Positions 1 to 8,245 of a DNA stretch of 19,824 nt are shown here, in pieces. Position 1 is the stretch's first letter; every line of letters starts with the position of its first letter. This DNA comes from JBJENW01 sp051880395 (GTDB lineage: Bacteria; Bacillota; Clostridia; Lachnospirales; Lachnospiraceae). The DNA lies in assembly GCA_051880395.1 (NCBI GenBank), contig JBJENW010000085.1, forward strand, positions 1 to 19,824, read 5' to 3'. Below the pieces are notes generated by a model. The model was not told where the DNA came from, ran no database searches, and saw nothing but the letters and a program-made list of their open reading frames with translations. Both the position numbers and the translations under genes were made by a program.

Positions 1-134
1 ATCTTTTCTTTGATCTTACTGACCGTGTCACTCAGACCGTCCGCGCATCTTTTTATTCTCTAACATTATACCTGTTCAAAAAGGAAATTCCTACCCATAA
101 CCTTTATTTGTGAAATCATACCATTTTTAAATTG

Positions 135-163
135 TTGACTTTTGCACTATTCTCTGCTAGAAT
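135..163 (+). promoter_or_regulatory. Sigma-A-type promoter of the MATE gene
   Basis: The -35 box TTGACT (135-140) and -10 box TAGAAT (158-163) are separated by exactly 17 bp. A TG dinucleotide one base upstream of the -10 (155-156) makes it an extended -10 as well. Transcription should begin near 170, giving a leader of about 108 nt before the start codon at 278. This leader is long enough to hold the structured element at 190-260. Confidence 0.8.
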
Positions 164-170
164 TTAAAAA

Positions 171-260
171 AATTGGTATGGATTTAAGTGAGGCGTTCCA
201 AAGTTACCCCTGTGGTACAGCTGATTGCTGTATGGTAGCTTTTGAACGTCTCATTTTTTT
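171..260 (+). promoter_or_regulatory. Leader RNA with terminator; candidate guanidine-IV (mepA-type) riboswitch
   Basis: Between the promoter and the ribosome site the leader folds into one long stem. Bases 190-198 pair with 244-252, 200-208 pair largely with 234-243, and 216-221 pair with 227-232 around a 5-nt loop. Seven T residues follow (254-260), so the whole is an intrinsic terminator placed before the gene. Competing short hairpins exist inside it: CTGT 210-213 with ACAG 217-220, and TACC 205-208 with GGTA 214-217. Either one blocks part of the terminator stem, as expected for an attenuator. The guanidine-IV (mepA) riboswitch is known upstream of MATE genes in Clostridia and overlaps a terminator. 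Assignment to that class rests on context, size and architecture. I did not compare it to a covariance model, so the class is inference while the attenuator is seen directly. Confidence 0.55.
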
Positions 261-277
261 GAAATGGAGGAAAGAAA

Positions 278-1627
278 ATGAAACAAGATCTAACCAAAGG
301 AAGTATCAGTAAAACCTTAATTTTATTCACAGTTCCATTGATATTAAGCGGCCTGTTTCAACAGATTTTCAACTGGGTAGATGCATTTATCGTCGGAAAT
401 GTCGAAGGAGAACTCGCACTTGGAGGCATCGGTGCGACAACCGCACTCTATAGTTTATTCGTAACCGTGATCGTTGGCTTTACCTCAGGTGTATCTGTAT
501 TGACTGCCCAGAAATGCGGTATGGGAGAAAACGACGCCTTACACCGTATTTTATCCTCTTTCGTTTTTTTACTTGGAGGGATTTTCTTTGTCATTGCTGT
601 GCTTGGTGTTTTGTTTACTCGACCTGTTTTAGTGCTTTTAGGTACCCCGGAAACGATTTTTTCCATTGGAAAAGAATATTTACAAATTTTATTTGTTGGT
701 ATCCCTTTTTTAGCTGTTTACAATGTCTATTCCGCTGTACTGCGTGGTGTCGGAGACAGCCGCGCCCCCTTTTTATCTGTACTTGTCTGCTCCGGAATAA
801 ATGTCATCCTGGATCTTCTGTTTGTCGTTGTTTTTCGATACGGTGCGGCAGGTGCAGCGGCTGCAACTGCATTATCACAGGTTGGCATGACTATTTATAT
901 CGTACTATATACCATAAAAAAATATCCTTCTCTCCGCTTTTATTTGGGAAAAGCCGCCATCCATAAGCAATTGCTCAAACAGGGGACAAGTTTCAGTCTC
1001 CCGCCTGCGATCCAGTCTGCTGCAACATCTCTCGGAAATCTAATCTTACAGCGTTTTATGAATGGATTTGGGGATCAGACGGTTGCCGCTGTCACAACCG
1101 CTTACCGTATCGATACCGTTATCATGCTGCCGATTGTCAATTTTAGCTCTGGAATTTCGACCATTGTGGCGCAAAATATCGGTGCGAACGATCAAAAACG
1201 AGCGAAACAAGTATTAAAAACCGGCACCGTTATGATGGCTGCGATATCCTTATGTCTGACTGGCATTGTTCTTCTTGCAGGAGCCTCTTTACTCGCCATG
1301 TTTGGATTAACCGCAGATTCTGTCGCGTTTGGGAAAAAATTTTTTCGCGCTTTTGCAAGTTTTTATATTATCTATGGTTTCGCTATGGCTATACGGGGAT
1401 ATATAGAAGGTGTCGGCGATATGCTGTTTTCCGGAATTGCCGGCATTGCATCACTAGGGGTGCGTATTATTGCCTCGTATGCATTTGCTGATGTTTTTGG
1501 AAATATGGTGATTGCGTATGCGGAAGCATTTTCTTGGGTTGTTTTACTTGTGATTTATTTTGTACGATTTTGGTGGAGGGAAAAACTTCGAAAAAACAGG
1601 AATATCGGTTCTCGGATGCGTTCCTGA
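278..1627 (+). CDS. MATE-family multidrug/cation efflux transporter
   Basis: The 449-residue protein is a typical length for the MATE family, which exports cationic drugs or metabolites in exchange for Na+ or H+. It begins with a short basic cytoplasmic tail and the usual first helix (LFTVPLILSGLFQQIFNWVDAFIVG). Two six-helix halves can be followed: about residues 13-220 and 235-435. Conserved features include the VD of helix 1, the GVSVLTAQKCG segment after helix 2, and RGVGDSRAPF between helices 4 and 5. The start at 278 has a GGAGG site at 266-270 with 7-nt spacing. It is the only plus-strand gene in the window. It has its own promoter and an attenuator leader, so transcription is probably ligand controlled. 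If the leader is guanidine-IV, guanidinium would be a substrate candidate. Family assignment is secure; substrate is unknown. Confidence 0.93.
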   Translation: MKQDLTKGSISKTLILFTVPLILSGLFQQIFNWVDAFIVGNVEGELALGGIGATTALYSLFVTVIVGFTSGVSVLTAQKCGMGENDALHRILSSFVFLLGGIFFVIAVLGVLFTRPVLVLLGTPETIFSIGKEYLQILFVGIPFLAVYNVYSAVLRGVGDSRAPFLSVLVCSGINVILDLLFVVVFRYGAAGAAAATALSQVGMTIYIVLYTIKKYPSLRFYLGKAAIHKQLLKQGTSFSLPPAIQSAATSLGNLILQRFMNGFGDQTVAAVTTAYRIDTVIMLPIVNFSSGISTIVAQNIGANDQKRAKQVLKTGTVMMAAISLCLTGIVLLAGASLLAMFGLTADSVAFGKKFFRAFASFYIIYGFAMAIRGYIEGVGDMLFSGIAGIASLGVRIIASYAFADVFGNMVIAYAEAFSWVVLLVIYFVRFWWREKLRKNRNIGSRMRS

Positions 1628-1728
1628 AACAGATTTGGAGGAAATCACTCCAATCTATTATATCGTAATGGAGATTCAATTAATGATGCAGGATTGGTTG
1701 ACAATGCATCGAGTATAAACATTGGAAA

Positions 1729-1751
1729 GAGGGACGTTTTTTTCGTCCCTC
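1729..1751 (-). terminator. Hairpin ending the large minus-strand cluster
   Basis: GAGGGACG (1729-1736) pairs perfectly with CGTCCCTC (1744-1751) around a 7-base loop, and flanking bases add one more pair. It lies 10 bp beyond the stop codon of the VWA gene, the right place for a transcript end. The T tract after the stem on the minus strand is short (TTTCC), so termination may be imperfect. The convergent MATE transcript also reaches this hairpin, so it could serve both directions. Confidence 0.55.
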
Positions 1752-1760
1752 TCCTATTTT

Positions 1761-4700
1761 CTATTGCCGCTCCTTCTTTTTCTGTAAAAGTTGCTGCATA
1801 TCCAGTCCGGCTGTCTGTTCCGATTCTTTTTTGGTCTGTTTTACTTGTTTCTTTTGTACGGGTTTCGATTCTATTTTTTGTTCTCTGGCTGTCATTTCTG
1901 CCGCATGCGACTTCTTCTCGTTTCGTCTGGTCTCTGCATGCTGTCTGCGTTTTTGAATCGTAAGCCCAGCTTTTTTCGCCAGTTTTTCGAATACACCCAA
2001 AATGACTCCTGCCACATCGAGTCCCAATCTTCGGACTGCGATATCGAACATCCAGAAAAGCAGTGCCAGAATCAGTAATGGCATCGTGATGGAAACGCGC
2101 GTCGTCTGTTTTTTCACCGCTTTTTTCCAGATATTATCCTTTGTGGTGATGAAGGCACCTCCGGCCTGTGCAGTGAACTGTTCCAACTCTTTTTCATTGT
2201 CATAGAACTGATACTCTGGGGAATACTGGTTTGCAAAGGCTGTATTATAGGTTTTTTCTACTTTTTCTCCTTTGTTTTTGCGCAGATTGATCTGGTAGAT
2301 TCCGACCGCGTCGAGCTGCAATTCTTTTTCAAAGGTTCCCGGTTTTACTGCATCGAGCATTACGGTTTTCTGTTTTCCTTCCTCGTCTGTGATAACGGCT
2401 GTTACCTCTGTGTTTTTGTCATACTGTTTGGTCTGATAATGCAAGGTTGCGATTCCATTTTCTTTTTCTACCGAAAGCTCGTCCGACCCCAAATTTGTAT
2501 CTGCCATCACGCTATGGAGAATCTGACTCCAGAATTGTGGTGCCTGTTCCCAATTCGCATAGGTACTGCTCCAGTTTCCAAGTGCGTCGCTCGTCCATGC
2601 TACTGTTTTTCCGAGTCCGTATTGCCAGGTGGAAAGAATTGGATCGTCCCGGTCTGAAGTCAGAACCACATCCGCCGCCTGTTTTGCGGTCGTTGCAATA
2701 TAGCCTCGAAGCATCGGCAGTCCCTGTGTCTGCACACTGTCTGGAAGTAAACTTGTGCTTGTAATGGTCGGGGTAAAATCTTCATTGATCCGGTAGCTTT
2801 TTGTCTGCAAGTATACTTCCTGTGCAAAGATACGCGGCACCTCGGTTCCTGCATCTGTGTAATAGAATCGTCCTCCGCATTCTTCGGCGATATATTGCAA
2901 AGTATCCTGATCGGATTCCGGTCCGACTGCGACGGTGGATGCCGTAATCTTTGCCTGATTGATGCGGTTGATTAGATCTTCATACTGCTTAAATTCATCC
3001 TCTCCATCGGTCAAAAGAATGATATGTTTTAACTTCGCATTACTTTTGAGCATCTTTTCATAGGCTTCCTGAAAAGCCGGATAAATGCTGGTTCCGCCGC
3101 CGATATTTAACGTGGAAATTTTTTCGCTCAGTGCATCTTTATCTTCTGCTGCCTGCATTGGAATCAACCAGTTGAATGTATCATCGAATGCAAGCACGCC
3201 TATATCATCCGTCTTTCGAAGTTCCGACAATGCCGAATCTGCCGCCTGTTTCGCCAGATCGAGATTTGTCATTTTCGATTTTCCTCCGTCGGCCGGGCTG
3301 CTCATACTTCCGGAATGGTCCATGACGAGTGCCATCGCCATCTTCGGAATCTCTTTTTCACCGGTCAGATCCATTTTCACCGGAAGCAGTTCCTCGAATT
3401 CAGTATCCCGATAGCCGCCTAATGCATAGGAATCCTCACCTCCGATGCAGACAAATCCGCCCGCATAATCTTTGACATAGGACTGCAATGCCTTTGCAAA
3501 CCCTTTGCGCAGATCGTCATAATAGACGTTTACACTGACAACCGCTTTATAGGGTGTCAACTCACGTACTTTCTGTGGTGCACCGGCCGGGGTAACCACA
3601 TCATATCCGATATTTGCCGCATCGAGGACCTTTTGAAATTCCTTTGTCTCGCCCGTTTTTCCCTCGATCAGAAGTATTTTTGGTTGTGTTTCTACCTGCG
3701 CAAATGTTGCATAGGTATTATTGACTGCAACGGTATCCTGCGCCGGTTCAATCACTGCTTTATAATTTGCAATACTGCCATCTGCCGCTGTTTCTTCAAA
3801 GACAAACTCATTTTCTCCTTTTGTCAGGCGCACCTCTTTCTGCTCCTGCAGGTTTCTGCCAAAATACAGAGACAATGTTGCATTTGTCTCGACATTGGAT
3901 GTCATCGAAACCGAAACCGTATAGCGGTCACCGGTATGAATCACATCCGGTACTTTGACATTGTCGATATAGACTTCCGGATTAGACGATATGGTATCGT
4001 CATATTTTAATACCGAAAGCGAAACATCCGCCTCTTTTAATCCTGCCGCTGCAAGGCTCATGTTCCCCGCATTCTCGCTTCCGTCCGTCAATAGAACAAG
4101 ATGCTTTTGTACCCCTTCATCAAATAAAGAACCTGCACTCTGCACTGCTTTTTCGATATTTGTAGCCGTTGTAATTGGCTGCGTGGACAATCCATAAAAG
4201 TTCGGTTCCTCTGTCAAAAATTGTTCCACCTGACTGTCTTTTCCGAAAAGAACCACACCGCAGCTGTTTTTTTTCGGCATGGAATCTATCGTCTGTTTCA
4301 AATAGGTTTCCATTTCATCCCGATTTGACTTCATACTGTCTGAAACATCCACAAGAAAAATGGTCTCGTTTTTTGCCTGCTTTTTCGGAATCGTAAGGTC
4401 TGCCATTGCAAGAACAAGCACACCCAAAAGCAAGAAACGAATCACCAGATATTGTCTCTTTTTTCCAGAAAAAATCTGTCTGGTATAAACAACCCATTCC
4501 ACGATCAAAAGAAGCATCACCAACACTAAAATCCATTTTTGCAGGGAATACGTGCCGATTTTTGCCGCTGTTTTGCTGTCTCGATTTTGTGTCAGATTCT
4601 CTGCTGCTGTGACATTCGACTCCTCGGCTGTCGGAAAATTCTCGACTGTTTTTATCTCTCCTGTCGTATGCAGCAGAACATCCCCTAACTGCGCCATAAA

Positions 4701-6137
4701 GATTGGATATTCTGCTTTTAACGCAAAATCGGTATTATGTAGATCAAACCCGATCATGGCGATCTGCTGCTGTTCGAACATGCCATAAAACGCAGCTGTC
4801 TTTTTTGCCGCCGTAGAGAAAATGCACGTTCCCCAATCCGGAAGCTGGTATGTATTCGTTTCGGTCACGCCAAACGAAAGATTTGTCATGTAATCTGTGA
4901 CCTCTGTCTTCTCTGTGGTCAAAGTCGTATTTTTCTCTTTTTTCTGCCCCTGAAACATCGCATTTTCTTCGATGCCGGCATCTCCCACAAACAGGATGGA
5001 TGCGGTTTTCGGGAGTATGTCATACTGTTTTTGTGTCAAAAACTGTCCGTCAAACACATAGAGATCATAGGTTTCTTTCGTGCTTTCTAAGATAGAGAGA
5101 TCTTCGGTTTTTACGACTTTTGTCTGCTCTGACAGAGTAAGCGCTTTTTCTAAAAAAACATTTCCTTCGGAGATAAGTAAGATTCGTTTTTCCTGCTTTG
5201 GTACGACAACCGTTTGTTGTGTATTATCTTCTTCTAGCGCATCGCTGTTACTAAGCTGCACTTTTAACACACTGTTTTTCTCTGCATCGCAGGCAACCGG
5301 ATCGAAGTATACCGTCTGTGCTTTCTGCGGTTTGACTTTGATGGTCTGCACCTGTTTTAACTGCTTGTCTACATACAAACTGATATCCTGCGTGCTGGCT
5401 TCTTTTCCGAAATTCTCTACCTTGCAGAGTGCCTGCGCCTGCCCGTCCTTCCACTCATAATTCAGATAAGATACTGCGGTATTTTCCGCCTGGCTGTAAA
5501 CACTGTTTACCTGCAGAGATGCATTCTTATGATTTTTGATCAGCGTTTTCGCATCGAATGCGGTATCGGTATAACAGCATACTTTTACTGCTGCCTTTTG
5601 CGGTAATAGAGACTGGACTGCCTGTGCACAAATGTCTAAATTTCCGCTTTCCATGCTCGCCTTTACCTGTCCGAGACGCTGTTTTACGGTAAGCACATCC
5701 GTCCCCTGATAGGCAACTGCTGCCGTCGAATCACAGGTGACGATGGTATATTTTGTTCCGTTTGCATGGTTGGAAAGTTCCTTTTTTGCCTGTGCGATGC
5801 TCTCTTCCAATCGTGTTTTATCGCCATTTTTCTGGCGCATACTCGCACTCGTATCGAGTACGAAAACCACTTCTTCCTGCGCTGTTTTTTGGTTTTTCAA
5901 CGCAGGAGAGAGCAGGGCAAAAATCAATAAAAGCAATAAAAACAACTGTAGGTAAAACAGAAACTGGTTTTGAAATTTTTCAAACGGTGTTTTTGCCTCG
6001 ATATTTTTATATACCTCGCTCCAGAGCATGTTGGATGAAAACGGCTGCGTTTTTGCTCTCTGTTTTAAAATGTATAAGGCCACCAATGCCGGTATCAGAA
6101 GTAGAAACAGCAGCGGCCAGATGTATTGTAGTGTCAT
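1761..6137 (-). CDS. Giant membrane protein with BatA domain, three VWA domains and GATase-like folds
   Basis: 1458 residues, the last gene of the cluster. Residues 1-80 form a BatA-type N-terminus with two membrane helices (about 5-24 and 58-80). VWA1 follows at about 90-200 (MIDAS D95-T-S-A-S99), then a GATase-like region at about 316-490. Helices at about 531-550 and 564-583 lead to VWA2 (D597, S599, S601; TDG at 684-686) and Ig-like strands. A second GATase-like domain (about 818-930, resuming 1140-1215) appears to contain VWA3 as an insert, with a full MIDAS: D940-H-S-G-S944, T1016, D1044. A last helix lies at about 1349-1366, then a Lys/Glu/Gln-rich cytoplasmic tail. VWA domains bind metal and protein partners, and MoxR ATPases act on such proteins. 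The layout suggests fusion of two related genes near residue 557. The start has AAAGGAG 7 nt upstream and lies 19 bp after the Fic gene. Confidence 0.88.
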   Translation of the reverse strand: MTLQYIWPLLFLLLIPALVALYILKQRAKTQPFSSNMLWSEVYKNIEAKTPFEKFQNQFLFYLQLFLLLLLIFALLSPALKNQKTAQEEVVFVLDTSASMRQKNGDKTRLEESIAQAKKELSNHANGTKYTIVTCDSTAAVAYQGTDVLTVKQRLGQVKASMESGNLDICAQAVQSLLPQKAAVKVCCYTDTAFDAKTLIKNHKNASLQVNSVYSQAENTAVSYLNYEWKDGQAQALCKVENFGKEASTQDISLYVDKQLKQVQTIKVKPQKAQTVYFDPVACDAEKNSVLKVQLSNSDALEEDNTQQTVVVPKQEKRILLISEGNVFLEKALTLSEQTKVVKTEDLSILESTKETYDLYVFDGQFLTQKQYDILPKTASILFVGDAGIEENAMFQGQKKEKNTTLTTEKTEVTDYMTNLSFGVTETNTYQLPDWGTCIFSTAAKKTAAFYGMFEQQQIAMIGFDLHNTDFALKAEYPIFMAQLGDVLLHTTGEIKTVENFPTAEESNVTAAENLTQNRDSKTAAKIGTYSLQKWILVLVMLLLIVEWVVYTRQIFSGKKRQYLVIRFLLLGVLVLAMADLTIPKKQAKNETIFLVDVSDSMKSNRDEMETYLKQTIDSMPKKNSCGVVLFGKDSQVEQFLTEEPNFYGLSTQPITTATNIEKAVQSAGSLFDEGVQKHLVLLTDGSENAGNMSLAAAGLKEADVSLSVLKYDDTISSNPEVYIDNVKVPDVIHTGDRYTVSVSMTSNVETNATLSLYFGRNLQEQKEVRLTKGENEFVFEETAADGSIANYKAVIEPAQDTVAVNNTYATFAQVETQPKILLIEGKTGETKEFQKVLDAANIGYDVVTPAGAPQKVRELTPYKAVVSVNVYYDDLRKGFAKALQSYVKDYAGGFVCIGGEDSYALGGYRDTEFEELLPVKMDLTGEKEIPKMAMALVMDHSGSMSSPADGGKSKMTNLDLAKQAADSALSELRKTDDIGVLAFDDTFNWLIPMQAAEDKDALSEKISTLNIGGGTSIYPAFQEAYEKMLKSNAKLKHIILLTDGEDEFKQYEDLINRINQAKITASTVAVGPESDQDTLQYIAEECGGRFYYTDAGTEVPRIFAQEVYLQTKSYRINEDFTPTITSTSLLPDSVQTQGLPMLRGYIATTAKQAADVVLTSDRDDPILSTWQYGLGKTVAWTSDALGNWSSTYANWEQAPQFWSQILHSVMADTNLGSDELSVEKENGIATLHYQTKQYDKNTEVTAVITDEEGKQKTVMLDAVKPGTFEKELQLDAVGIYQINLRKNKGEKVEKTYNTAFANQYSPEYQFYDNEKELEQFTAQAGGAFITTKDNIWKKAVKKQTTRVSITMPLLILALLFWMFDIAVRRLGLDVAGVILGVFEKLAKKAGLTIQKRRQHAETRRNEKKSHAAEMTAREQKIESKPVQKKQVKQTKKESEQTAGLDMQQLLQKKKERQ

Positions 6138-6156
6138 AACTTTCTCCTTTGGGATT

Positions 6157-7149
6157 CTAACATTTTACATATCTTTGATTTCTACTATTCGGTTTATCCG
6201 GCAAGGTCATCTGAATGAGTCCTAATTTTATAGCCGGATTCAAATAATTTTTACGCAATGTTTCTTTTGATTTCAACCCCAATAGCTCCATAATTGCATT
6301 TGCTGTGTATGGCACATCATATTCCATACATGCAAGAAGCCTCTTCACATATTCTGAAACATCCGTATTCGATTTGTTTATCTGCAAAATGACCTCATCC
6401 AAAATTTGATCAATTTTCTCCAACATAAATTCTATAAATACATTCGAATTTCCATTCACATGGCAGTTTGCTATGGCTGCATAATAATCCTCCTGAAACT
6501 TTTCTATCTGGCTCTCCAATGGAATATACGCAAATACATGACGCCACCTGGAGAGAATCACTGTATGCCAAAGTCGTGCCATTCTTCCGTTTCCATCCGA
6601 AAAAGGATGTATAAAAACAAATTCATAATGAAAAACAGCCGACATGATCAGTGGATGTATCTTCCCCTCATTCTTTTTCATCCAAGAAAAGAGTTCTTCC
6701 ATAAGCTGATTTACCATGTGCGGAGGTGGCGCAATAAAAATACATTGATCTCCCGCAAACACACCTTCCTCTCCTCTTCGAAATACGCCGGATTCTTTTA
6801 CAATCTGATTTGTCATTATCCCATGTATCTTTTTTAAATCCATAATACTTGACGGATCGATTTCATCTATTTTTTCATAAGCAGAATAAGCATTTTTCAC
6901 CTCTTGAATTTCCTTTTGTACTCCTAACACCAGATGTCCATTAATAACATCTCTCACTTCGGTTAATGACAGAGAATTTGCCTCAATCTTCAATGAAGAA
7001 TGAATGGAACGAATCCTATTATTTCTTCTTAAATGCGGTTTTGATTCTAGTTCTTCATGATTACTGATTTTTCCAACTTTTTCTGAAATAGAGGAAACAT
7101 ATTCCAACATTTGATTCGTTATTGTATATGGCGGTATATAATCACTCAT
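6157..7149 (-). CDS. Fic-family protein (predicted AMPylator or related nucleotidyl transferase)
   Basis: The 330-residue protein carries the complete Fic active-site motif H181-P-F-S-D-G-N-G-R189, with the catalytic His and the Asp, Gly and Arg residues intact. Upstream, S52-L-K-I-E56 fits the (S/T)xxxE inhibitory helix of N-terminally autoinhibited (class II-like) Fic proteins, though Ala follows the Glu where Gly or Asn is usual. The segment FIAPPPHMV (about 138-146) is the usual target-docking flap. The last ~50 residues look like a winged helix. Such enzymes transfer AMP (or another phosphate-linked moiety) from a nucleotide to a hydroxyl side chain; the target here is unknown. The start has GAGGTG upstream and a promoter of its own, yet the stop lies only 19 bp before the VWA start, so its transcript should read into that gene. 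The gene looks more AT-rich than its neighbours and is probably an insertion. Confidence 0.9.
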   Translation of the reverse strand: MSDYIPPYTITNQMLEYVSSISEKVGKISNHEELESKPHLRRNNRIRSIHSSLKIEANSLSLTEVRDVINGHLVLGVQKEIQEVKNAYSAYEKIDEIDPSSIMDLKKIHGIMTNQIVKESGVFRRGEEGVFAGDQCIFIAPPPHMVNQLMEELFSWMKKNEGKIHPLIMSAVFHYEFVFIHPFSDGNGRMARLWHTVILSRWRHVFAYIPLESQIEKFQEDYYAAIANCHVNGNSNVFIEFMLEKIDQILDEVILQINKSNTDVSEYVKRLLACMEYDVPYTANAIMELLGLKSKETLRKNYLNPAIKLGLIQMTLPDKPNSRNQRYVKC

Positions 7150-7160
7150 TTTATCACCTC

Positions 7161-7192
7161 ATCTTGCTTATTATCTTGCTTACTATCTTGTC
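7161..7192 (-). repeat. Tandem 12-bp repeats in the Fic leader
   Basis: Read on the plus strand, ATCTTGCTTATT (7161-7172) is followed at once by ATCTTGCTTACT (7173-7184) and a partial third copy ATCTTGTC (7185-7192). The array occupies nearly the whole distance from the expected transcription start (about 7190) to the Fic ribosome site. Change of copy number would lengthen the leader without touching the reading frame. Confidence 0.7.
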
Positions 7193-7196
7193 GACG

Positions 7197-7226
7197 ATTA
7201 TATCATAACATAGAAATAATCATCAA
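7197..7226 (-). promoter_or_regulatory. Promoter of the Fic gene
   Basis: On the minus strand TTGATG (plus 7221-7226) and a perfect TATAAT (plus 7197-7202) are 18 bp apart. The TGA just upstream of the -10 makes it an extended -10 promoter. The predicted start is about 7190, roughly 40 nt before the Fic start codon. The -35 lies inside the protease remnant, so this promoter was probably brought in by, or arose within, the inserted DNA. It would also drive the VWA gene downstream. Confidence 0.7.
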
Positions 7227-7310
7227 AATCACATTCACTCCATTTCCAAATAGATTTCCCAGAAAATGTGCTGTCATCGGTACATACACATTTTTTGTTT
7301 TGAAACGAAA
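7203..7310 (-). pseudogene. C-terminal remnant of a CPBP-type intramembrane protease
   Basis: A 35-codon minus-strand frame lies between the DUF58 stop and the Fic promoter. It starts after an in-frame TGA, has no plausible start or ribosome site, and ends in TGA at 7203-7205. It reads KTKNVYVPMTAHFLGNLFG and then a hydrophobic tail. This strongly resembles the last conserved segment of CPBP (Abi/CAAX-like) membrane proteases: a polar TKN turn, then a helix with the His-x3-Asn motif (HFLGN). Everything upstream of this segment is missing. I read it as the 3' end of a lost gene. The likeness is motif-level from memory and the fragment is short, so chance cannot be excluded. Confidence 0.5.
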
Positions 7311-7320
7311 TCATATTTTT

Positions 7321-8196
7321 TCAGCGTCCCTGCAACAGCCCATTTCCCTGATGCAGTAATTCCTCAAACAAGTCAGAATCGGAGCGTAAAAACAAATAGG
7401 TCGCTCCGTAATGACGCGACAGCTCGACAAGGTGATTCTGCCATTTTTTTCGGGTGTTCTGGTACGTGGCAACCACTTTGTTTGTCATGGTGATCCGCAG
7501 CTTTTCATCCGTTTCGATATCCTTTAATTCTAAGGTTCCCTCGTAAATCGGATCACATTCTTCGGGTGCTAAGATCTGAATCAGCACGATCGTCTGTCTG
7601 CGGTATGCCAGATATTTGAGTGCCTGCTCGATTCCGTCCCCATCGAGAAAATCGCTGATGATGATCGCTGTCTGCCCATTCTGCATCGGGCGGGACAAGA
7701 GGGATTTGCTTAAGGTTGTTTTTCCGTCAAACGTGACCCGCTTTAAGGCATCTAAAATATTCGGAAACGCAGCCCGCCCGGTCAGTCCTTTTCCTTTTGT
7801 ACTCGTATTTTCCCGCAGTTCATTGATCGACACGCGGTCGAGATTTTGTAGAATCAGATATGACAGTGCCGCCGCAGTCTGCAATGCCATGTCTGATTTC
7901 GCTTTTTCTCCGAATGTCATGGAGCGGCTGGTATCCAGAAAAATTTGGTAAACACCTTCTTTTTCTTCCATGAACTGTTTGATGTATAATTTATCTGTAC
8001 GTCCGTACGCATTCCAGTCAATCCGCCGGATATCATCTCCCGGCAGATACGCGCGGAAATCAGAAAATTCTACCGATGATCCGCGCGCCGAAGATTTTCG
8101 GTTTCCACTCATTCCATCCGACAGATGCATGGCAAGTGCCAGACGAAACGCACGCAGACGCTCAAAAAATGCGGGGTCAAAAATCGTTTCTGTCAT
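7321..8196 (-). CDS. DUF58 / VWA-like cytoplasmic protein, MoxR partner
   Basis: The 291-residue protein shows the DUF58 hallmark at about residues 39-79: SSVEFSDFRAYLPGDDIRRI followed by DWNAYGRTDKLYIKQF. A VWA-type fold follows, with MIDAS-like D88-T-S-R-S92 and a later Asp in IISDFLDGDG. There is no membrane helix or signal peptide, so it should be cytoplasmic and peripheral. DUF58 proteins are nearly always encoded next to a MoxR ATPase and VWA membrane proteins and are thought to act with them in assembling or activating complexes. The exact reaction is unknown. The start has AAGGAGG about 6 nt upstream. Here the gene is about 3.9 kb away from its expected partner MoxR (12084-13064), a displaced arrangement. 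It lies 49 bp after the DUF3592 gene and probably shares its transcript. Confidence 0.93.
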   Translation of the reverse strand: MTETIFDPAFFERLRAFRLALAMHLSDGMSGNRKSSARGSSVEFSDFRAYLPGDDIRRIDWNAYGRTDKLYIKQFMEEKEGVYQIFLDTSRSMTFGEKAKSDMALQTAAALSYLILQNLDRVSINELRENTSTKGKGLTGRAAFPNILDALKRVTFDGKTTLSKSLLSRPMQNGQTAIIISDFLDGDGIEQALKYLAYRRQTIVLIQILAPEECDPIYEGTLELKDIETDEKLRITMTNKVVATYQNTRKKWQNHLVELSRHYGATYLFLRSDSDLFEELLHQGNGLLQGR

Positions 8197-8245
8197 TTTT
8201 TCCTCCTTCCTTAAAAATAACTTCCATCTGCTTTCGTGTTACGTT

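Noticed and set aside
3..113. Open plus-strand frame of 36 codons at the left edge, ending in TGA
   Set aside because: It could be the end of a gene from the previous window, but it shows no recognisable motif and other frames are open nearly as long.
1631..1656. Hairpin just after the MATE stop codon
   Set aside because: The stem has a bulge and no T tract follows, so it is a weak terminator candidate at best.
1698..1716. TTGACA followed by TATAAA after the MATE gene
   Set aside because: The boxes are only 10 bp apart and no gene follows on that strand.
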